Origin: Nodularia sphaerocarpa UHCC 0038
Lineage (GTDB): Bacteria > Cyanobacteriota > Cyanobacteriia > Cyanobacteriales > Nostocaceae
Length of the DNA: 64,000 nt
NCBI RefSeq assembly: GCF_022376295.1
Contig: NZ_CP060140.1
Coordinates: 5,088,356 to 5,152,355, forward strand
Direction of reading: 5' to 3'
Position 1 is the first letter of the stretch; the number at the start of each line of letters is the position of its first letter. The notes under the pieces are model-generated. The model saw only the letters and a list, made by a program, of their open reading frames with translations, was not told the DNA's origin and did no database searches. This document shows, one piece after another, positions 49,361-58,856 of this stretch. The translations under genes and the position numbers were made by a program.

Positions 49361-50479
49361 CTAATGATGGTGATGGTGATGGTGACTTCCCGCTAACTGG
49401 GGATTAACCGCCATAGCTTCCTGATTCATTAACTCAGCAATATGATCATTTGCCCATTCAGCCGCCATTTCCAAAAACTCTGGATTGTCGTTAACACAAG
49501 CCATCTGCACATAATTCACACCGGGATGCTTTTTCGCTAAAGCATGAATAATGTGATGTACATCTAATAAAGTTTCGTGGTTTTCTGTCGCAAAGCCAAT
49601 CGGCATAAAGATGATGGCTTTTGCACCCAATTGAATCAAGTTATTAGCAGCTTGTTCGGCATTTGGTAATGTCCATTCAATTAAAGGTGTGTCATGGTTC
49701 AGCCAACCCACGGAAATTAAAGGATAGCGGTTAATTAACTTATCCCGGACTAAATCATATAGTGTCTGACTTTCGGTAATTCCAGAGGTGAATCCTTTGG
49801 CTTTGTGGGGACAGCCATGATTCATTAAGACAATACCGATTTGAGAAGGTAGGTATGCTGCACCTACGTCGGCGCTAATCTTCTCCTCAACGAGATTAGC
49901 CAATAAATCAATGTAGGCTGGTTCGTTATAGAAGGAGGGGATGTAACGCTGTGCTTTTACCCAATGTTCCTCGCCATCGGGAATCTCAGCTAAAGCATTG
50001 TTAACTTGCTCAACTGCAATTCCACTGGTAAAGATGGAATCAACTACTAATAAGGGGTAAATGAGGATTTTCTCGAACCCTTGGTTTTTAATTTCTGCGA
50101 GAACCTGATCCGGTAGGTAAGGCGCACAGAAGTTAAAGGCTTTGAAAACTTGGATGCGATCGCCCCATTTGGCTTGCAAGTTCTTTTCTATACCAGCACG
50201 TTGCTGTTCAAAGATGGCATTGTGTGGGGAAATAAAATCATGGTGGGTGTGTCCCCATTCATGGCGGTCAAATAACGCCAATAGCTTTGCTAAAGGGGGA
50301 TAAATCCAGGTTGGTACTGGTGCAAATTTTGCAGTCAGTAGATTTAAAGCCTGTTCGTTATAGTTTGCAAAATCTTCATAGCTTTCAACTTCACCGTAGC
50401 CCATAAGTAAGACAGCAACTCTGTCTTTACCTGATAACTGCTCGTGGATGTGTTGCTGTTTTTCTGGGGTGGCAACCAC
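49361..50479 (-). CDS. Ferrochelatase-superfamily chelatase with C-terminal His7 tail
   Basis: 372-aa protein of the HemH/class II chelatase fold, which inserts a divalent metal into a tetrapyrrole. The catalytic His is H221 (VLMNHGCPHKAKGF, corresponding to the SAHG His of HemH), and the second site residue is E302 in TENHETLL. Sequence around them is distant from normal cyanobacterial HemH, so this is probably a paralogue or another metal chelatase. The C-terminus ends in seven consecutive histidines (366-372), encoded by alternating codons at 49364-49384. Several CbiX/CbiK-type chelatases have His-rich regions, so metal storage or delivery is a reasonable guess. Start ATG 50479. Confidence 0.8.
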   Translation of the reverse strand: MVATPEKQQHIHEQLSGKDRVAVLLMGYGEVESYEDFANYNEQALNLLTAKFAPVPTWIYPPLAKLLALFDRHEWGHTHHDFISPHNAIFEQQRAGIEKNLQAKWGDRIQVFKAFNFCAPYLPDQVLAEIKNQGFEKILIYPLLVVDSIFTSGIAVEQVNNALAEIPDGEEHWVKAQRYIPSFYNEPAYIDLLANLVEEKISADVGAAYLPSQIGIVLMNHGCPHKAKGFTSGITESQTLYDLVRDKLINRYPLISVGWLNHDTPLIEWTLPNAEQAANNLIQLGAKAIIFMPIGFATENHETLLDVHHIIHALAKKHPGVNYVQMACVNDNPEFLEMAAEWANDHIAELMNQEAMAVNPQLAGSHHHHHHH

Positions 50480-50857
50480 AATGATTTCCTCAATATAAAT
50501 CTATATAAACCAGAGTTGAGAGTCAATTAAGTTAGGGAATAACTCTATTGCTCTGCTAACTCGTAGTTTATTATCCCATCCAGGGGGATAGGTTCGTTAC
50601 AAAATTCACAATAATATATCAAAAGGCATACTGGGGTTATTACTCGTTACTGAGTATTGAAAAATTAAGTTTTTAGGACTTTCTTTTTCACATCTTCTTT
50701 GTGTGAAAGTCAAATTTTCATATATCCTATAAGGCAGGGTTAAGTAATTGAGTAAATTTATGTTGGCACTGTGTTTACTCCAAAATACTGATAATCACGT
50801 TTGATTTCATACGGAAGTTGTTATAGATAACCGGAAAACTGTTAGTACAAAAAACTA
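50480..50857. other. Divergent intergenic region
   Basis: 378 bp between the chelatase and the alpha/beta hydrolase-like gene. A tttcaca/tgtgaaa inverted repeat (50686-50708) may be an operator or attenuator hairpin. No cobalamin or other riboswitch is recognisable. No gene is seen. Confidence 0.45.
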
Positions 50858-51430
50858 ATGCGTATAATTATTTGCCCTGGAATTCATGAGCCAGCGCTAA
50901 CTGAAAGCTTTATATCAGAATGCTTATATACGGGATATGAGCGATTAAATGCGGCCAAGTGGGGCGAAATTCTGATTTTTCCCGGTGAAACTTTATTAGC
51001 TTTATCATCACTTCATATTTTGCAGTTTTTAGGCGATCGCTTGCAAAATGATCTAAAATCGCCAGTGATATTCATTAGCTTTAGTGCTGGTGTCGTCGGC
51101 GCAATCGGGGCAGCCTGTTCCTGGCAACTCTTAGGAGGTAATATTAAAGCCTTTATTGCTATAGATGGCTGGGGAGTACCACTGGCGGGAAACTTTCCTA
51201 TTCATCGCATGAGTCATGATTATTTCACCCATTGGAGTTCTTCCTTGTTGGGTGGTGGACATGATAATTTTTATGCAGAACCAGCAGTTGAGCATTTATC
51301 AATATGGCGATCGCCTCAAACAGTAAAAGGTTGGTGGGTAGATCGATCTGTAGAAGTTTCTCAACCTCCAGTTCCCTTGACTGCAACCGAGTTCTTGCAT
51401 TTACTACTAAAACGTTATAAACACAATTAA
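50858..51430 (+). CDS. Conserved cyanobacterial protein, alpha/beta-hydrolase-like (190 aa)
   Basis: The fold hints at an alpha/beta hydrolase: N-terminal MRIIICPGIHEPALT, then FISFSAGVVGAIGAA with a nucleophile-elbow-like S-A-G, and FIAIDGWGVPLAG following. A His occurs in GGGHDNFYAEP that could be catalytic. The usual GxSxG is only partly met (FSAGV), so activity is uncertain. No signal peptide. Length is 190 aa. ATG 50858 has no clear Shine-Dalgarno. I recall similar proteins in cyanobacteria but no assigned function. Confidence 0.65.
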   Translation: MRIIICPGIHEPALTESFISECLYTGYERLNAAKWGEILIFPGETLLALSSLHILQFLGDRLQNDLKSPVIFISFSAGVVGAIGAACSWQLLGGNIKAFIAIDGWGVPLAGNFPIHRMSHDYFTHWSSSLLGGGHDNFYAEPAVEHLSIWRSPQTVKGWWVDRSVEVSQPPVPLTATEFLHLLLKRYKHN

Positions 51431-51470
51431 TCCGGAAAACAGCATCATTAAGCAGGAGTGAAGATTAAAC

Positions 51471-51595
51471 AATTCAAAATTCAAAATTCAAAATTATGAA
51501 CATCAGAAGATAAGGAGAATCAGAGAAAATATTAATTTGCTTACTCCCCACTCCCCACTCCCCACTCCCTACTCCCCAATGCCCAATCCCCAGTA
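51471..51595. repeat. STRR tracts (aattcaa and ctcccca units)
   Basis: Tandem aattcaaa units (51471-51494) and ctcccca units (about 51541-51585) fill most of the gap before the MFS gene. Related ccccact tracts occur at about 21506-21525 and 29826-29915. Confidence 0.8.
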
Positions 51596-51600
51596 TCTAA

Positions 51601-52869
51601 ATGTTTCCCACTGAACCAGCTGCTGTCAACAACGGATTTAGCGCCCTGCTAAAAAATCGTGGCTTTATGCTCCTGTGGATTGGGCAGCTGTTGTCCCAGT
51701 TGGGAGATAAAATTTTCTTTGTGTTAATGGTTGCTCTACTGGAGAATTATCAACCGCCTGCGGGGTTAGCCCAAAACTCCATGTACTCAATTTTGATGCT
51801 GGCTTTCACATTACCGGCAATTTTGTTCGGTTCTGCGGGTGGGATATTTGTTGACCGCTTCTCTAAAAAGTTGGTTTTAACTGTTTCCAACTACATTCAA
51901 ACTGTATTAATGCTCTTCCTCGCATTTTTACCCAGGGATTTTTTCATGTTATTGGTGCTGACTTTTGGTATTTCCACCTTAGCCCAGTTTTTTACTCCGG
52001 CTCAACAGGCTGCTATTCCCGTTTTAGTGCGACGAGAGAATTTCATGGCAGCTAATGCGGTGTACAGCAGTACAATGATGGGCGCGTTAATTGTGGGTTT
52101 TGCCATTGGAGAGCCAATATTAAGTTTAGCAAAATCTTGGTTAGGAGCAGGTTATGGTCAAGAAGTGGTAGTTGGTGTACTATACCTATTCTCTGGATTA
52201 GCCGTACAGCCGATTAACTTCGGTACTGAAAACAAATTATCTGGCGATGATTCCTGTCCGGGAATTAATCCTTGGGCTGACTTTAAAGCAGGCTTGCGCT
52301 ATCTGACGAAAAATCGTTTGATATTAAATGCCATGCTGCAACTCACCACTTTATACTGTGTATTTGCCGCATTAATGGTATTGACGATTAGATTAGCCGC
52401 AGACTTTGGTTTGAAAGAAAAACAATTTGGCTTTTTCTTAGCAGCAGCCGGTGTGGGGATGGTATTTGGGGCAGCAATTTTGGGACACTGGGGAGATAAA
52501 TTGCATCACAAGCCTTTACCCCTCATGGGATTTTTAATCATGTCCCTAGTTTTAGGAGTGTTCACTTTTACCCATAATCTCATTTTAGCTTTAGGACTAA
52601 GTGCCTTTTTAGGCATAGGTGCGGCTTTAATTGGCGTACCCATGCAAACCTTAATTCAACAGCACACACCACCCGCCATGCACGGGAAAGTATTTGGCTT
52701 TCAAAATCATATCGTCAATATTGCCTTATCTGCACCCTTGGCAATTACTGGCCCTTTAACAGATTTTCTCGGCTTACGAACTGTTTTGGTAGGAATGAGT
52801 ATAGTAGTAGCAACCGTTGGTATTTGGGCTTGGAAAAACACTCGCGGAGTTCTCCAAGACGTAATTTAG
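51601..52869 (+). CDS. MFS transporter, exporter-like
   Basis: Twelve hydrophobic helices in 422 aa, with the MFS loop signature FGSAGGIFVDRFSKKLVL between helices 2 and 3 and GHWGDKLHHKPLPLMG in the second half. It resembles the EntS/multidrug-exporter group. It is 2.3 kb from the iron-siderophore uptake genes, separated by an Rpn gene on the other strand. A siderophore export role, as SchE has in Anabaena, is possible, but it is not sequence-proven. ATG 51601 follows directly on the STRR tract. A bidirectional hairpin at 52926-52956 ends the transcript. Confidence 0.9.
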   Translation: MFPTEPAAVNNGFSALLKNRGFMLLWIGQLLSQLGDKIFFVLMVALLENYQPPAGLAQNSMYSILMLAFTLPAILFGSAGGIFVDRFSKKLVLTVSNYIQTVLMLFLAFLPRDFFMLLVLTFGISTLAQFFTPAQQAAIPVLVRRENFMAANAVYSSTMMGALIVGFAIGEPILSLAKSWLGAGYGQEVVVGVLYLFSGLAVQPINFGTENKLSGDDSCPGINPWADFKAGLRYLTKNRLILNAMLQLTTLYCVFAALMVLTIRLAADFGLKEKQFGFFLAAAGVGMVFGAAILGHWGDKLHHKPLPLMGFLIMSLVLGVFTFTHNLILALGLSAFLGIGAALIGVPMQTLIQQHTPPAMHGKVFGFQNHIVNIALSAPLAITGPLTDFLGLRTVLVGMSIVVATVGIWAWKNTRGVLQDVI

Positions 52870-52924
52870 CCAAAATTATCAGCGTTGCTGAATTTTTTTG
52901 AACTTTTATGATAAAAAACCAAGC

Positions 52925-52962
52925 AAACCCCAAGAAAGCTTATTTTTCCTGGGGTTGAGTTT
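52925..52962. terminator. Bidirectional terminator-like hairpin
   Basis: Stem aacccca (52926-52932) with tggggtt (52950-52956) plus inner aagaaa/tttttcct pairing. Leftward it is followed by a T-rich run, so it probably terminates the Rpn gene; it also lies after the MFS gene. A duplicate sits at 59325-59355. Confidence 0.65.
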
Positions 52963-53784
52963 CTACTTATTGGCTAACCATGCCTCCAAATCTAACAAAG
53001 TGGTAAAGTCCAATAAAGCCTCACCCAGATTTTCCAATTGTTCCAAAGTCAGAGTTTCAAATTGTTTACGCATCCCTGGGGGTAATTCTCCCACTTTGCG
53101 AGTGAGTAGACGCAAAACCAGATTTCGTTCTCGCTGTTCCCCTCGCTGTTCGCCTTCTTCGAGAATTTCTTGGTAAATTACTGACTCGCGCATCATACCC
53201 TCCCGAAATAATCTTCTAATCAAATCCTTCTTAAATTTTAACCCCGCTAAGATTTGGGTGTAAGCGGAAATTTCTGGTCGTTGTGTTGTCTCCACTTGGT
53301 TAACTCGCTGCACAATTTGTTCTAGCAAGACTGGGGGTTGATTTGTGGCTGTTAACGATGCTAATGGTAATAATGCCGAGTCCTGGAGAAACGGTTCGGG
53401 GTTTTCCTCCCACATTTTAATTACCCGATATTCGTGTCTAGTGTTTTCCACTGTAAAGGCTGTAGCAATTTCAATGTCATCTTTAGGGGGAAGTAGTAAA
53501 ACTACCACTTGTGTGATTGGTAAACGATACAACCGATACAACCGCACCCAATAATCTAACATTCGCAGAGGTAGGGGTGGTGTGGATTCCAATTTGGTTT
53601 GAAATTCTAAGTGTAAAATCCTGCCTTCTAGTTGTAGAAAGGTGACATAATCGGCGCGGATGGGTTCAATACTCAATTCGGTTTTCAGGACTGTAGCACT
53701 TGTTTGCGGTGTTCCTAATACCCAACTGGCGAATTTTTCAGGATGTTTTTCTGATAGCAGCTTACAGAGATTGTCGAAGGACAT
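52963..53784 (-). CDS. Rpn/DUF4351-family PD-(D/E)XK nuclease-like protein
   Basis: Homologue of the recombination-promoting nuclease (Rpn, former transposase_31) group with a C-terminal DUF4351 tail. The nuclease-like N-terminal half shows RADYVTFLQLEGRILHLEFQTK, with D and E...QxK in the expected spacing. Residues about 205-270 (QRGEQRERNLVLRLLTRKVGELP, then LEQLENLGEALLDF) are the DUF4351 helices. Length is 273 aa. These proteins are very numerous in filamentous cyanobacteria and their activity is largely unknown. ATG 53784. A relic of another member's 3' end is at 59325-59380. Confidence 0.92.
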   Translation of the reverse strand: MSFDNLCKLLSEKHPEKFASWVLGTPQTSATVLKTELSIEPIRADYVTFLQLEGRILHLEFQTKLESTPPLPLRMLDYWVRLYRLYRLPITQVVVLLLPPKDDIEIATAFTVENTRHEYRVIKMWEENPEPFLQDSALLPLASLTATNQPPVLLEQIVQRVNQVETTQRPEISAYTQILAGLKFKKDLIRRLFREGMMRESVIYQEILEEGEQRGEQRERNLVLRLLTRKVGELPPGMRKQFETLTLEQLENLGEALLDFTTLLDLEAWLANK

Positions 53785-53921
53785 TGATCATAGATACCTA
53801 TTTTATCAAGCGTTGTTATTATCTCGTAGAATGTTACGAATAAAAAGATCCTTAACGGATGACAAGAAATCGGGGATCTAAGCATATAAATAAACAGATA
53901 TTGAGTTTATTTAGAGAATAA

Positions 53922-54935
53922 TTAAGGTGTATTAATTAGGTATTTGAATAAATCCTCAATAACTTCGTAAGCAGCAAGAATATTTGAGCCTCGCCAGACG
54001 TGGCGGTTAACAACGTATACCTGATTTTGCTGCACCGCTTTTAGTTTTAACCAGAGTGGATGACTTTGAATTCTCCCCAGGGCTTTCTTACCGTCTTCAT
54101 TACTCCAGTAGCTAGTAAATATTACATCACCATCTGCATTCGGTTGAATGGTTTCCAAACCGAACATGATATATCCTCCTTGAGAAACAATTGCTTGAGC
54201 AGGAGGACGCTGTAACCCGGCATCTTCCAAGATCATCCCGGCAAAAGAATTTTTCACGTCACACCAGATCAAAGCTTGCGCCAATACGTCGATGTAGGAT
54301 ATCTGAAGCTTTTGAAGTCGGTCGCCCATTTTTAGCCTAAATTCTTCAAGGCGTTTCTTGTAATCCTGCATTAAGGATTTGGCTTGATTTGCCTTATTTA
54401 ACACCTCGGCAACGTCTTCTAAATGCTGCTTCCAAGAAGATGTACCATTCCACTTAAACAACACTGTGGGAGCGATTTGTGACAGCTTATTATATTCTCC
54501 ACTATGGTAAGGCATTCCCAAAATCAGATCAGGCTTGAGTAGTAGAATTCCTTCAAAATTCGGTTGCCATTGTTCGCCAAGTAGTTGGATGTCGCTGACT
54601 TGTTGGAGATAAGGAGGAAAATCCACCCCTGTTGTGCCAATGGGTTTTACTCCTAGAGCCAGAACAGTTGCCAGAGTCACAGGAGCTAAGGTGACAATAC
54701 GTTGTGGATTCATGGGGACACAGGTTTCTCCCATCTCGTGCTTTACTACTTGACATGGCATTGACGGTGAGTGGAAAGTCTGCACTTTGCCATTATCATT
54801 ATTAATAGCGATGTTACTACAAGCGGCAATTATTACAGCAGTAAAAATTGAAGTTAATAACCATCTAACCCCAGCCTGTCTCCCTATTAAAACCCAAATT
54901 TTGTGATTTAGTTTCCAAATCTTGGTATTTTTCAT
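53922..54935 (-). CDS. Periplasmic iron-siderophore-binding lipoprotein (FecB-like)
   Basis: Substrate-binding protein of a siderophore ABC importer. It has a lipobox-type ending (IIAACS) with the lipid-anchor Cys C39 after a hydrophobic signal. It then has VPMNPQRIVTLAPVTLATVLALGVKP, typical of class III (FecB/FhuD) binding proteins with two lobes joined by a long helix, and a QNQVYVVNRHVWRGS C-terminal block. Length is 337 aa. It follows the TonB receptor by 56 bp on the same strand, so they form an operon; the permease and ATPase are not in this window. Start ATG 54935. Confidence 0.93.
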   Translation of the reverse strand: MKNTKIWKLNHKIWVLIGRQAGVRWLLTSIFTAVIIAACSNIAINNDNGKVQTFHSPSMPCQVVKHEMGETCVPMNPQRIVTLAPVTLATVLALGVKPIGTTGVDFPPYLQQVSDIQLLGEQWQPNFEGILLLKPDLILGMPYHSGEYNKLSQIAPTVLFKWNGTSSWKQHLEDVAEVLNKANQAKSLMQDYKKRLEEFRLKMGDRLQKLQISYIDVLAQALIWCDVKNSFAGMILEDAGLQRPPAQAIVSQGGYIMFGLETIQPNADGDVIFTSYWSNEDGKKALGRIQSHPLWLKLKAVQQNQVYVVNRHVWRGSNILAAYEVIEDLFKYLINTP

Positions 54936-54991
54936 GTTCCTAAAAAATTGAAATAATTATCCAAAAGTTTGAAAAAAAATCATCTGACTAC

Positions 54992-57670
54992 TTACCAACT
55001 CCAACGGTAATTTAAAGTAAAAGTTCTACCCCTAGAAGCCGGAGCAATAGACTGGTCAAAACCTGCGAGAATTTGGTTACTAAAATTCAAGTATTGGTTA
55101 TTTAACAAATTCCTCACCCCCAAACTCAGCGTACCATTCCCAAGTTCAAGACTACTGAGTAAATCAACGACATAATAACTATCTATACCAATGGGATCAA
55201 TGTCGGCTTTAAAAGCGCGATCGCGATTTCCCACAAATAATGCTTGCAGTCGGTTGTTCCATCCTGGCAAGGTTTCATTCTCCAAATATGCTGTCAGCTT
55301 CAGAGGTGAAGTATCAAAGCCACTCAGGGCGACAAACTCACCTGTTGCTGAGTCTTCCCGCTCTCCTTCACTCCAAGTAAATGAACTTCCTAACTTCCAT
55401 TTATCGCTAGGTTGCCAATCTACTGTTAATTCAATCCCATAATTGCGTTGGGGAGCGCGTAAAACTCTCAAAGGGCTGTTCAAATCCTGAAATTGCAACG
55501 TTGTTCCTAAGCTTGAATAACTGTAGAACCCAGCCAGGGAAGTTTGGAAATTTTGCCACTGTCCGCGAATCCCCAGTTCGTAACTATCAACTTTTTGAGG
55601 CGCTGATAATTCCACATCTTCAGCAAAATTGAAACCCTCCCTGGGATTCTGAACAATTCGTGAAATATTGGGAAGGGAAAACCCTTGAGCAAAGTTTGTA
55701 AACAGACTAATTTGTGGAGTGGCTTTGTAGACTACACCTGCATTAAACACTACATCATCTAAGGTTTTTTCGCCACCTTGAAAAGATAGTCCACTTCTTC
55801 CATCTACCCAATTATCAATGACTTTAACGTTAAAAGTATCATAACGCACTCCACCACTGAGTAATAAATTCTCGCTCGCGTCCCATTTCAACTGGGAAAA
55901 TACACCCAAGCTTTCTATATTAAAAGGTGCGATCCGAATCGCAGAGCCAACTTGTCGCGCTCTTCTTCCACCACTGCTATCAAATTCATCAACATTGAAT
56001 ACCTGATAATCTCCTTGACTATCTTCATTAGAGTAATCTGCACCCCAAAGCAAATTTAGGTGATTGGATAAAGCTGTATCTAACTGCAAACGTCCCCCAA
56101 ATCTTTCAGATTTCACTACCGAACGATTAACACCTAAAGGATTATCGGGAATAAATACACGGAGATCGAAAAGGGGTGCAACAGTTGTGGTTTGGCGATA
56201 ATAAGCCTGTGCTTGTAGTTGGCTATTGAGGATATCGTTGTGAGTGTAGTCGAGTTGAATTATCGTTCCTCGGTTGAAAGGACTTGTGGAATCAATAAAC
56301 TCAACTGGTCTATCTCTGGCTTGTGCTTTTGGAATACCTGGTATTGCTATACTTTCTAGGTTCTGACTTTGAGCGTCATTAAAATAATTGGCTGTCACTT
56401 GGAATCGTTGTTGCGAACCTAAATCAAAACCCAGTTTACCCAAAACGTTGATAGAAGCACTATCTGCTTCCGAATCTGCAACTAAGGGAATGCGATCGCC
56501 TTCTGCATCAAACGCTTGACCATAACTATCACGGGTGAAAGAAGCAGTAAAATCTACATCACCTTGCTTACCGGAAATCCCGTAGTTAATCAAATTCCCA
56601 AAACTACCAGATTTGAAGTTACCAACAGAACGCACTCCAATTTCTGCTTCGGAAACTACCCTATCTTGATTAGGTCTTCGGGTAATAATATTAATCACCC
56701 CACCTGTTGCACCATCACCATAAATTGCACTCGGACCTCGTACCACTTCTATCCGTTCAATTGCAGCAGTGTCAATCCGGCGTAATTTTGCGGCCGAGGT
56801 ATCATTATCAATATTAGAGCTAACTGGCACTCCATCTATCAATACTAAAGGTGGTCTTCCCCGCAAAGTCTGAGAAAAACTTTGTTGTGATTCCAAAGTT
56901 GGAGCTAAACCTGGAACTGTATTACTCAGTATCGTTCCCAAGTCACGAGTCACCGCCCTTTGCTGCTCAATTTGTTCCCGTGTAATCACAGTTATAGAAC
57001 GTGGCACATTCTGCACATTTTCTGCCGTGCGTGTTGCTGTCACCACCAGTTCTATAGATTCTTGAGTTTCCTCTGGCCGTTGTTCTGGCTGTTGCGATGT
57101 TTCTTGTGGTTGAGGTTGCTGTGTAGAGGTGATAACTGGTGTGACGTTAAAAATCAGACCTTCTTCTGGACTGTCAAACAACTCCACAACTGGTACACCC
57201 ACCTCACCCGCCACAGTAACGCGGATAGTATTAGCATCAAAATTTGTTACCGTTATTTCAGTAATCCCCTCAACTGGATTTTCCGACCGGAATATAAACC
57301 CATCGCCACTGGGTAAACGCAATTGAGCATTGGGAATATCTGCGATAAAACTATTCTCAGCATTGCGATTTATGATTTGCAGTTGTTCTGCTTGAGAAGT
57401 TTGTAAAATAATTTCCACACCTTGATCCGTGGGATTAGCTTCAACTCCTGTCACCTGCATGACTGTGACACCAGACTCTTGAGCCAGCAGTGCCGCACTT
57501 CTGCTTTGATGAATCACATCCTGAAGGCGAGAAATATCTGACTCTGCTTGCGCCGGTTGTATTGTCAGAATTGACACCACACCTACAGCCAAAAGAAGGT
57601 GAGATTTTTGACCCTTAGCTCCACACACCATCATCACAAAATTCCCTAAACAGTTGCTAGTAAGTTTCAA
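54992..57670 (-). CDS. TonB-dependent ferric-siderophore receptor with N-terminal AMIN domain
   Basis: Outer-membrane gated channel for ferric siderophores (892 aa). A signal peptide (about 20-42, SHLLLAVGVVSILTIQPAQA) is followed by an AMIN domain (about 72-176), a feature of cyanobacterial TonB receptors. A Gln/Pro/Glu-rich linker (183-204), a plug domain with TATRTAENVQNVPRSITVI (about 210-230) and a 22-strand beta-barrel follow. The last strand ends in an aromatic residue (YRWSW), as required for outer-membrane insertion. An IutA/SchT-like role is likely. It lies upstream of the FecB-like gene and downstream of the AraC regulator, all leftward. The siderophore is not determinable. Confidence 0.96.
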   Translation of the reverse strand: MKLTSNCLGNFVMMVCGAKGQKSHLLLAVGVVSILTIQPAQAESDISRLQDVIHQSRSAALLAQESGVTVMQVTGVEANPTDQGVEIILQTSQAEQLQIINRNAENSFIADIPNAQLRLPSGDGFIFRSENPVEGITEITVTNFDANTIRVTVAGEVGVPVVELFDSPEEGLIFNVTPVITSTQQPQPQETSQQPEQRPEETQESIELVVTATRTAENVQNVPRSITVITREQIEQQRAVTRDLGTILSNTVPGLAPTLESQQSFSQTLRGRPPLVLIDGVPVSSNIDNDTSAAKLRRIDTAAIERIEVVRGPSAIYGDGATGGVINIITRRPNQDRVVSEAEIGVRSVGNFKSGSFGNLINYGISGKQGDVDFTASFTRDSYGQAFDAEGDRIPLVADSEADSASINVLGKLGFDLGSQQRFQVTANYFNDAQSQNLESIAIPGIPKAQARDRPVEFIDSTSPFNRGTIIQLDYTHNDILNSQLQAQAYYRQTTTVAPLFDLRVFIPDNPLGVNRSVVKSERFGGRLQLDTALSNHLNLLWGADYSNEDSQGDYQVFNVDEFDSSGGRRARQVGSAIRIAPFNIESLGVFSQLKWDASENLLLSGGVRYDTFNVKVIDNWVDGRSGLSFQGGEKTLDDVVFNAGVVYKATPQISLFTNFAQGFSLPNISRIVQNPREGFNFAEDVELSAPQKVDSYELGIRGQWQNFQTSLAGFYSYSSLGTTLQFQDLNSPLRVLRAPQRNYGIELTVDWQPSDKWKLGSSFTWSEGEREDSATGEFVALSGFDTSPLKLTAYLENETLPGWNNRLQALFVGNRDRAFKADIDPIGIDSYYVVDLLSSLELGNGTLSLGVRNLLNNQYLNFSNQILAGFDQSIAPASRGRTFTLNYRWSW

Positions 57671-57735
57671 TAACTTTTAGATACAATAGGGCATTTTTTT
57701 ATTGCAGGTGATTTCTACAGGGTCATTTTTGAACA

Positions 57736-58767
57736 CTAGGCGGACTTTTTTCGCCACTGTGCTTGATAATCGCTGGGATTTATACCGAATTTTTTCCGAA
57801 ATGCTGCTGCAAAGTAACTTCTATTGGCAAATCCTACAGAGTAAGACACCTCGGCTACATTCATTTGGTCTGTCATCAGAAGTTGACAAGCTTGCTCAAG
57901 ACGATAATCACGCAGATATCCAAACACTGTCGTACCGAAGATTTGATGAAATCCCTGCTTGAGTTTGCGCTCATTTAACTGTACTTGTTGTGCTAATGCA
58001 ATCAATGAGGGTGGGTTAGTCATATCTTCAAGCAAAATATCTCTAGCTTGATAAATGCACTCAATATCACGCTTTCTTAACCTAACCGATGGCTGTCCGG
58101 GTGTAGTATCCTCAAGCAATCGAGCAAATTGTAAGGTGATTAATTCCAGAGTCTTGGCTTCTACATAAGTCCGCCGCATCATTCCTTTCACAGGACAGTT
58201 AAGCAGTTGGGACAGTGCTACTTGCATTGCCGGGGTCATTTTGCCCAGTGATTGATAAAATGAAGGTGGTGTGTCAGTTTCCAAGAAAGGTTTAAGTAAG
58301 GAAGGTAAATATTCTTCCTGACCCTGGCTCAATAATCTCACCAGATGCGGTTCCAAACGGATTCTCACACAGACATCTGTTCCCGGCATTTTTTGCTCAA
58401 TCTCTCGCGTCCCTGTGGGATAGTGGAACAAATAACTTTCTCCTGGTTGTTCGCAAGCATTTTGATTTATACCAAAGATTTGCTCTTTGAGAATTCCTGA
58501 ACTCCGAAAAACCAGATTTATTGGGTAATGGTAATCATCGCTACCATAATAATCATGTCCAAAAATTTCTGGATACTCGAAATTAAAGATGTCTGTGCGG
58601 AGTCCCTGAGTGAGTAAAGTATTACTAACTACACCTTTCTTGAGTGGATGTTGCCAGTTTTGAACACTTTCAACTTCATCAGAATGGTAAGTAATTTCTC
58701 CTGTTTCTAAACCCTCGTCCCATAGTTCATCCAAGTCCGCATCTTTATAAATATAAATCTTGGTCAT
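57736..58767 (-). CDS. AraC-family transcriptional regulator, PchR-like
   Basis: Activator of siderophore genes in the manner of PchR. The C-terminal double HTH occupies about residues 243-340 (LIALAQQVQLNERKLKQGFHQIFG, then YSVGFANRSYFAAAFRKKFGINPSDYQ). The N-terminal part (about 60-225) is a ligand-binding domain without a named fold; PchR-type proteins bind the ferric siderophore. Length is 343 aa, starting at ATG 58767. A dyad (58784-58804) lies 17-37 bp upstream of the start and could be an operator. The receptor gene follows 65 bp downstream, so the regulator probably controls it. Confidence 0.9.
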   Translation of the reverse strand: MTKIYIYKDADLDELWDEGLETGEITYHSDEVESVQNWQHPLKKGVVSNTLLTQGLRTDIFNFEYPEIFGHDYYGSDDYHYPINLVFRSSGILKEQIFGINQNACEQPGESYLFHYPTGTREIEQKMPGTDVCVRIRLEPHLVRLLSQGQEEYLPSLLKPFLETDTPPSFYQSLGKMTPAMQVALSQLLNCPVKGMMRRTYVEAKTLELITLQFARLLEDTTPGQPSVRLRKRDIECIYQARDILLEDMTNPPSLIALAQQVQLNERKLKQGFHQIFGTTVFGYLRDYRLEQACQLLMTDQMNVAEVSYSVGFANRSYFAAAFRKKFGINPSDYQAQWRKKSA

Positions 58768-58783
58768 TTTGGTGTATTACATT

Positions 58784-58804
58784 TTTCTCAACTTTCTTGA
58801 GAAA
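58784..58804. promoter_or_regulatory. Dyad upstream of the AraC-type regulator
   Basis: tttctcaa-ctttc-ttgagaaa, a perfect 8-bp inverted repeat with 5-nt spacer. It may be a regulator or Fur-type operator, or an RNA hairpin in the leader. No textbook Fur box (gataatgataatcattatc) is present. Confidence 0.45.
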
Positions 58805-58856
58805 TTATCTCATGTTTTGTGAGTGCTTAATGATGCGAGTATATTGACTGCAAGCA

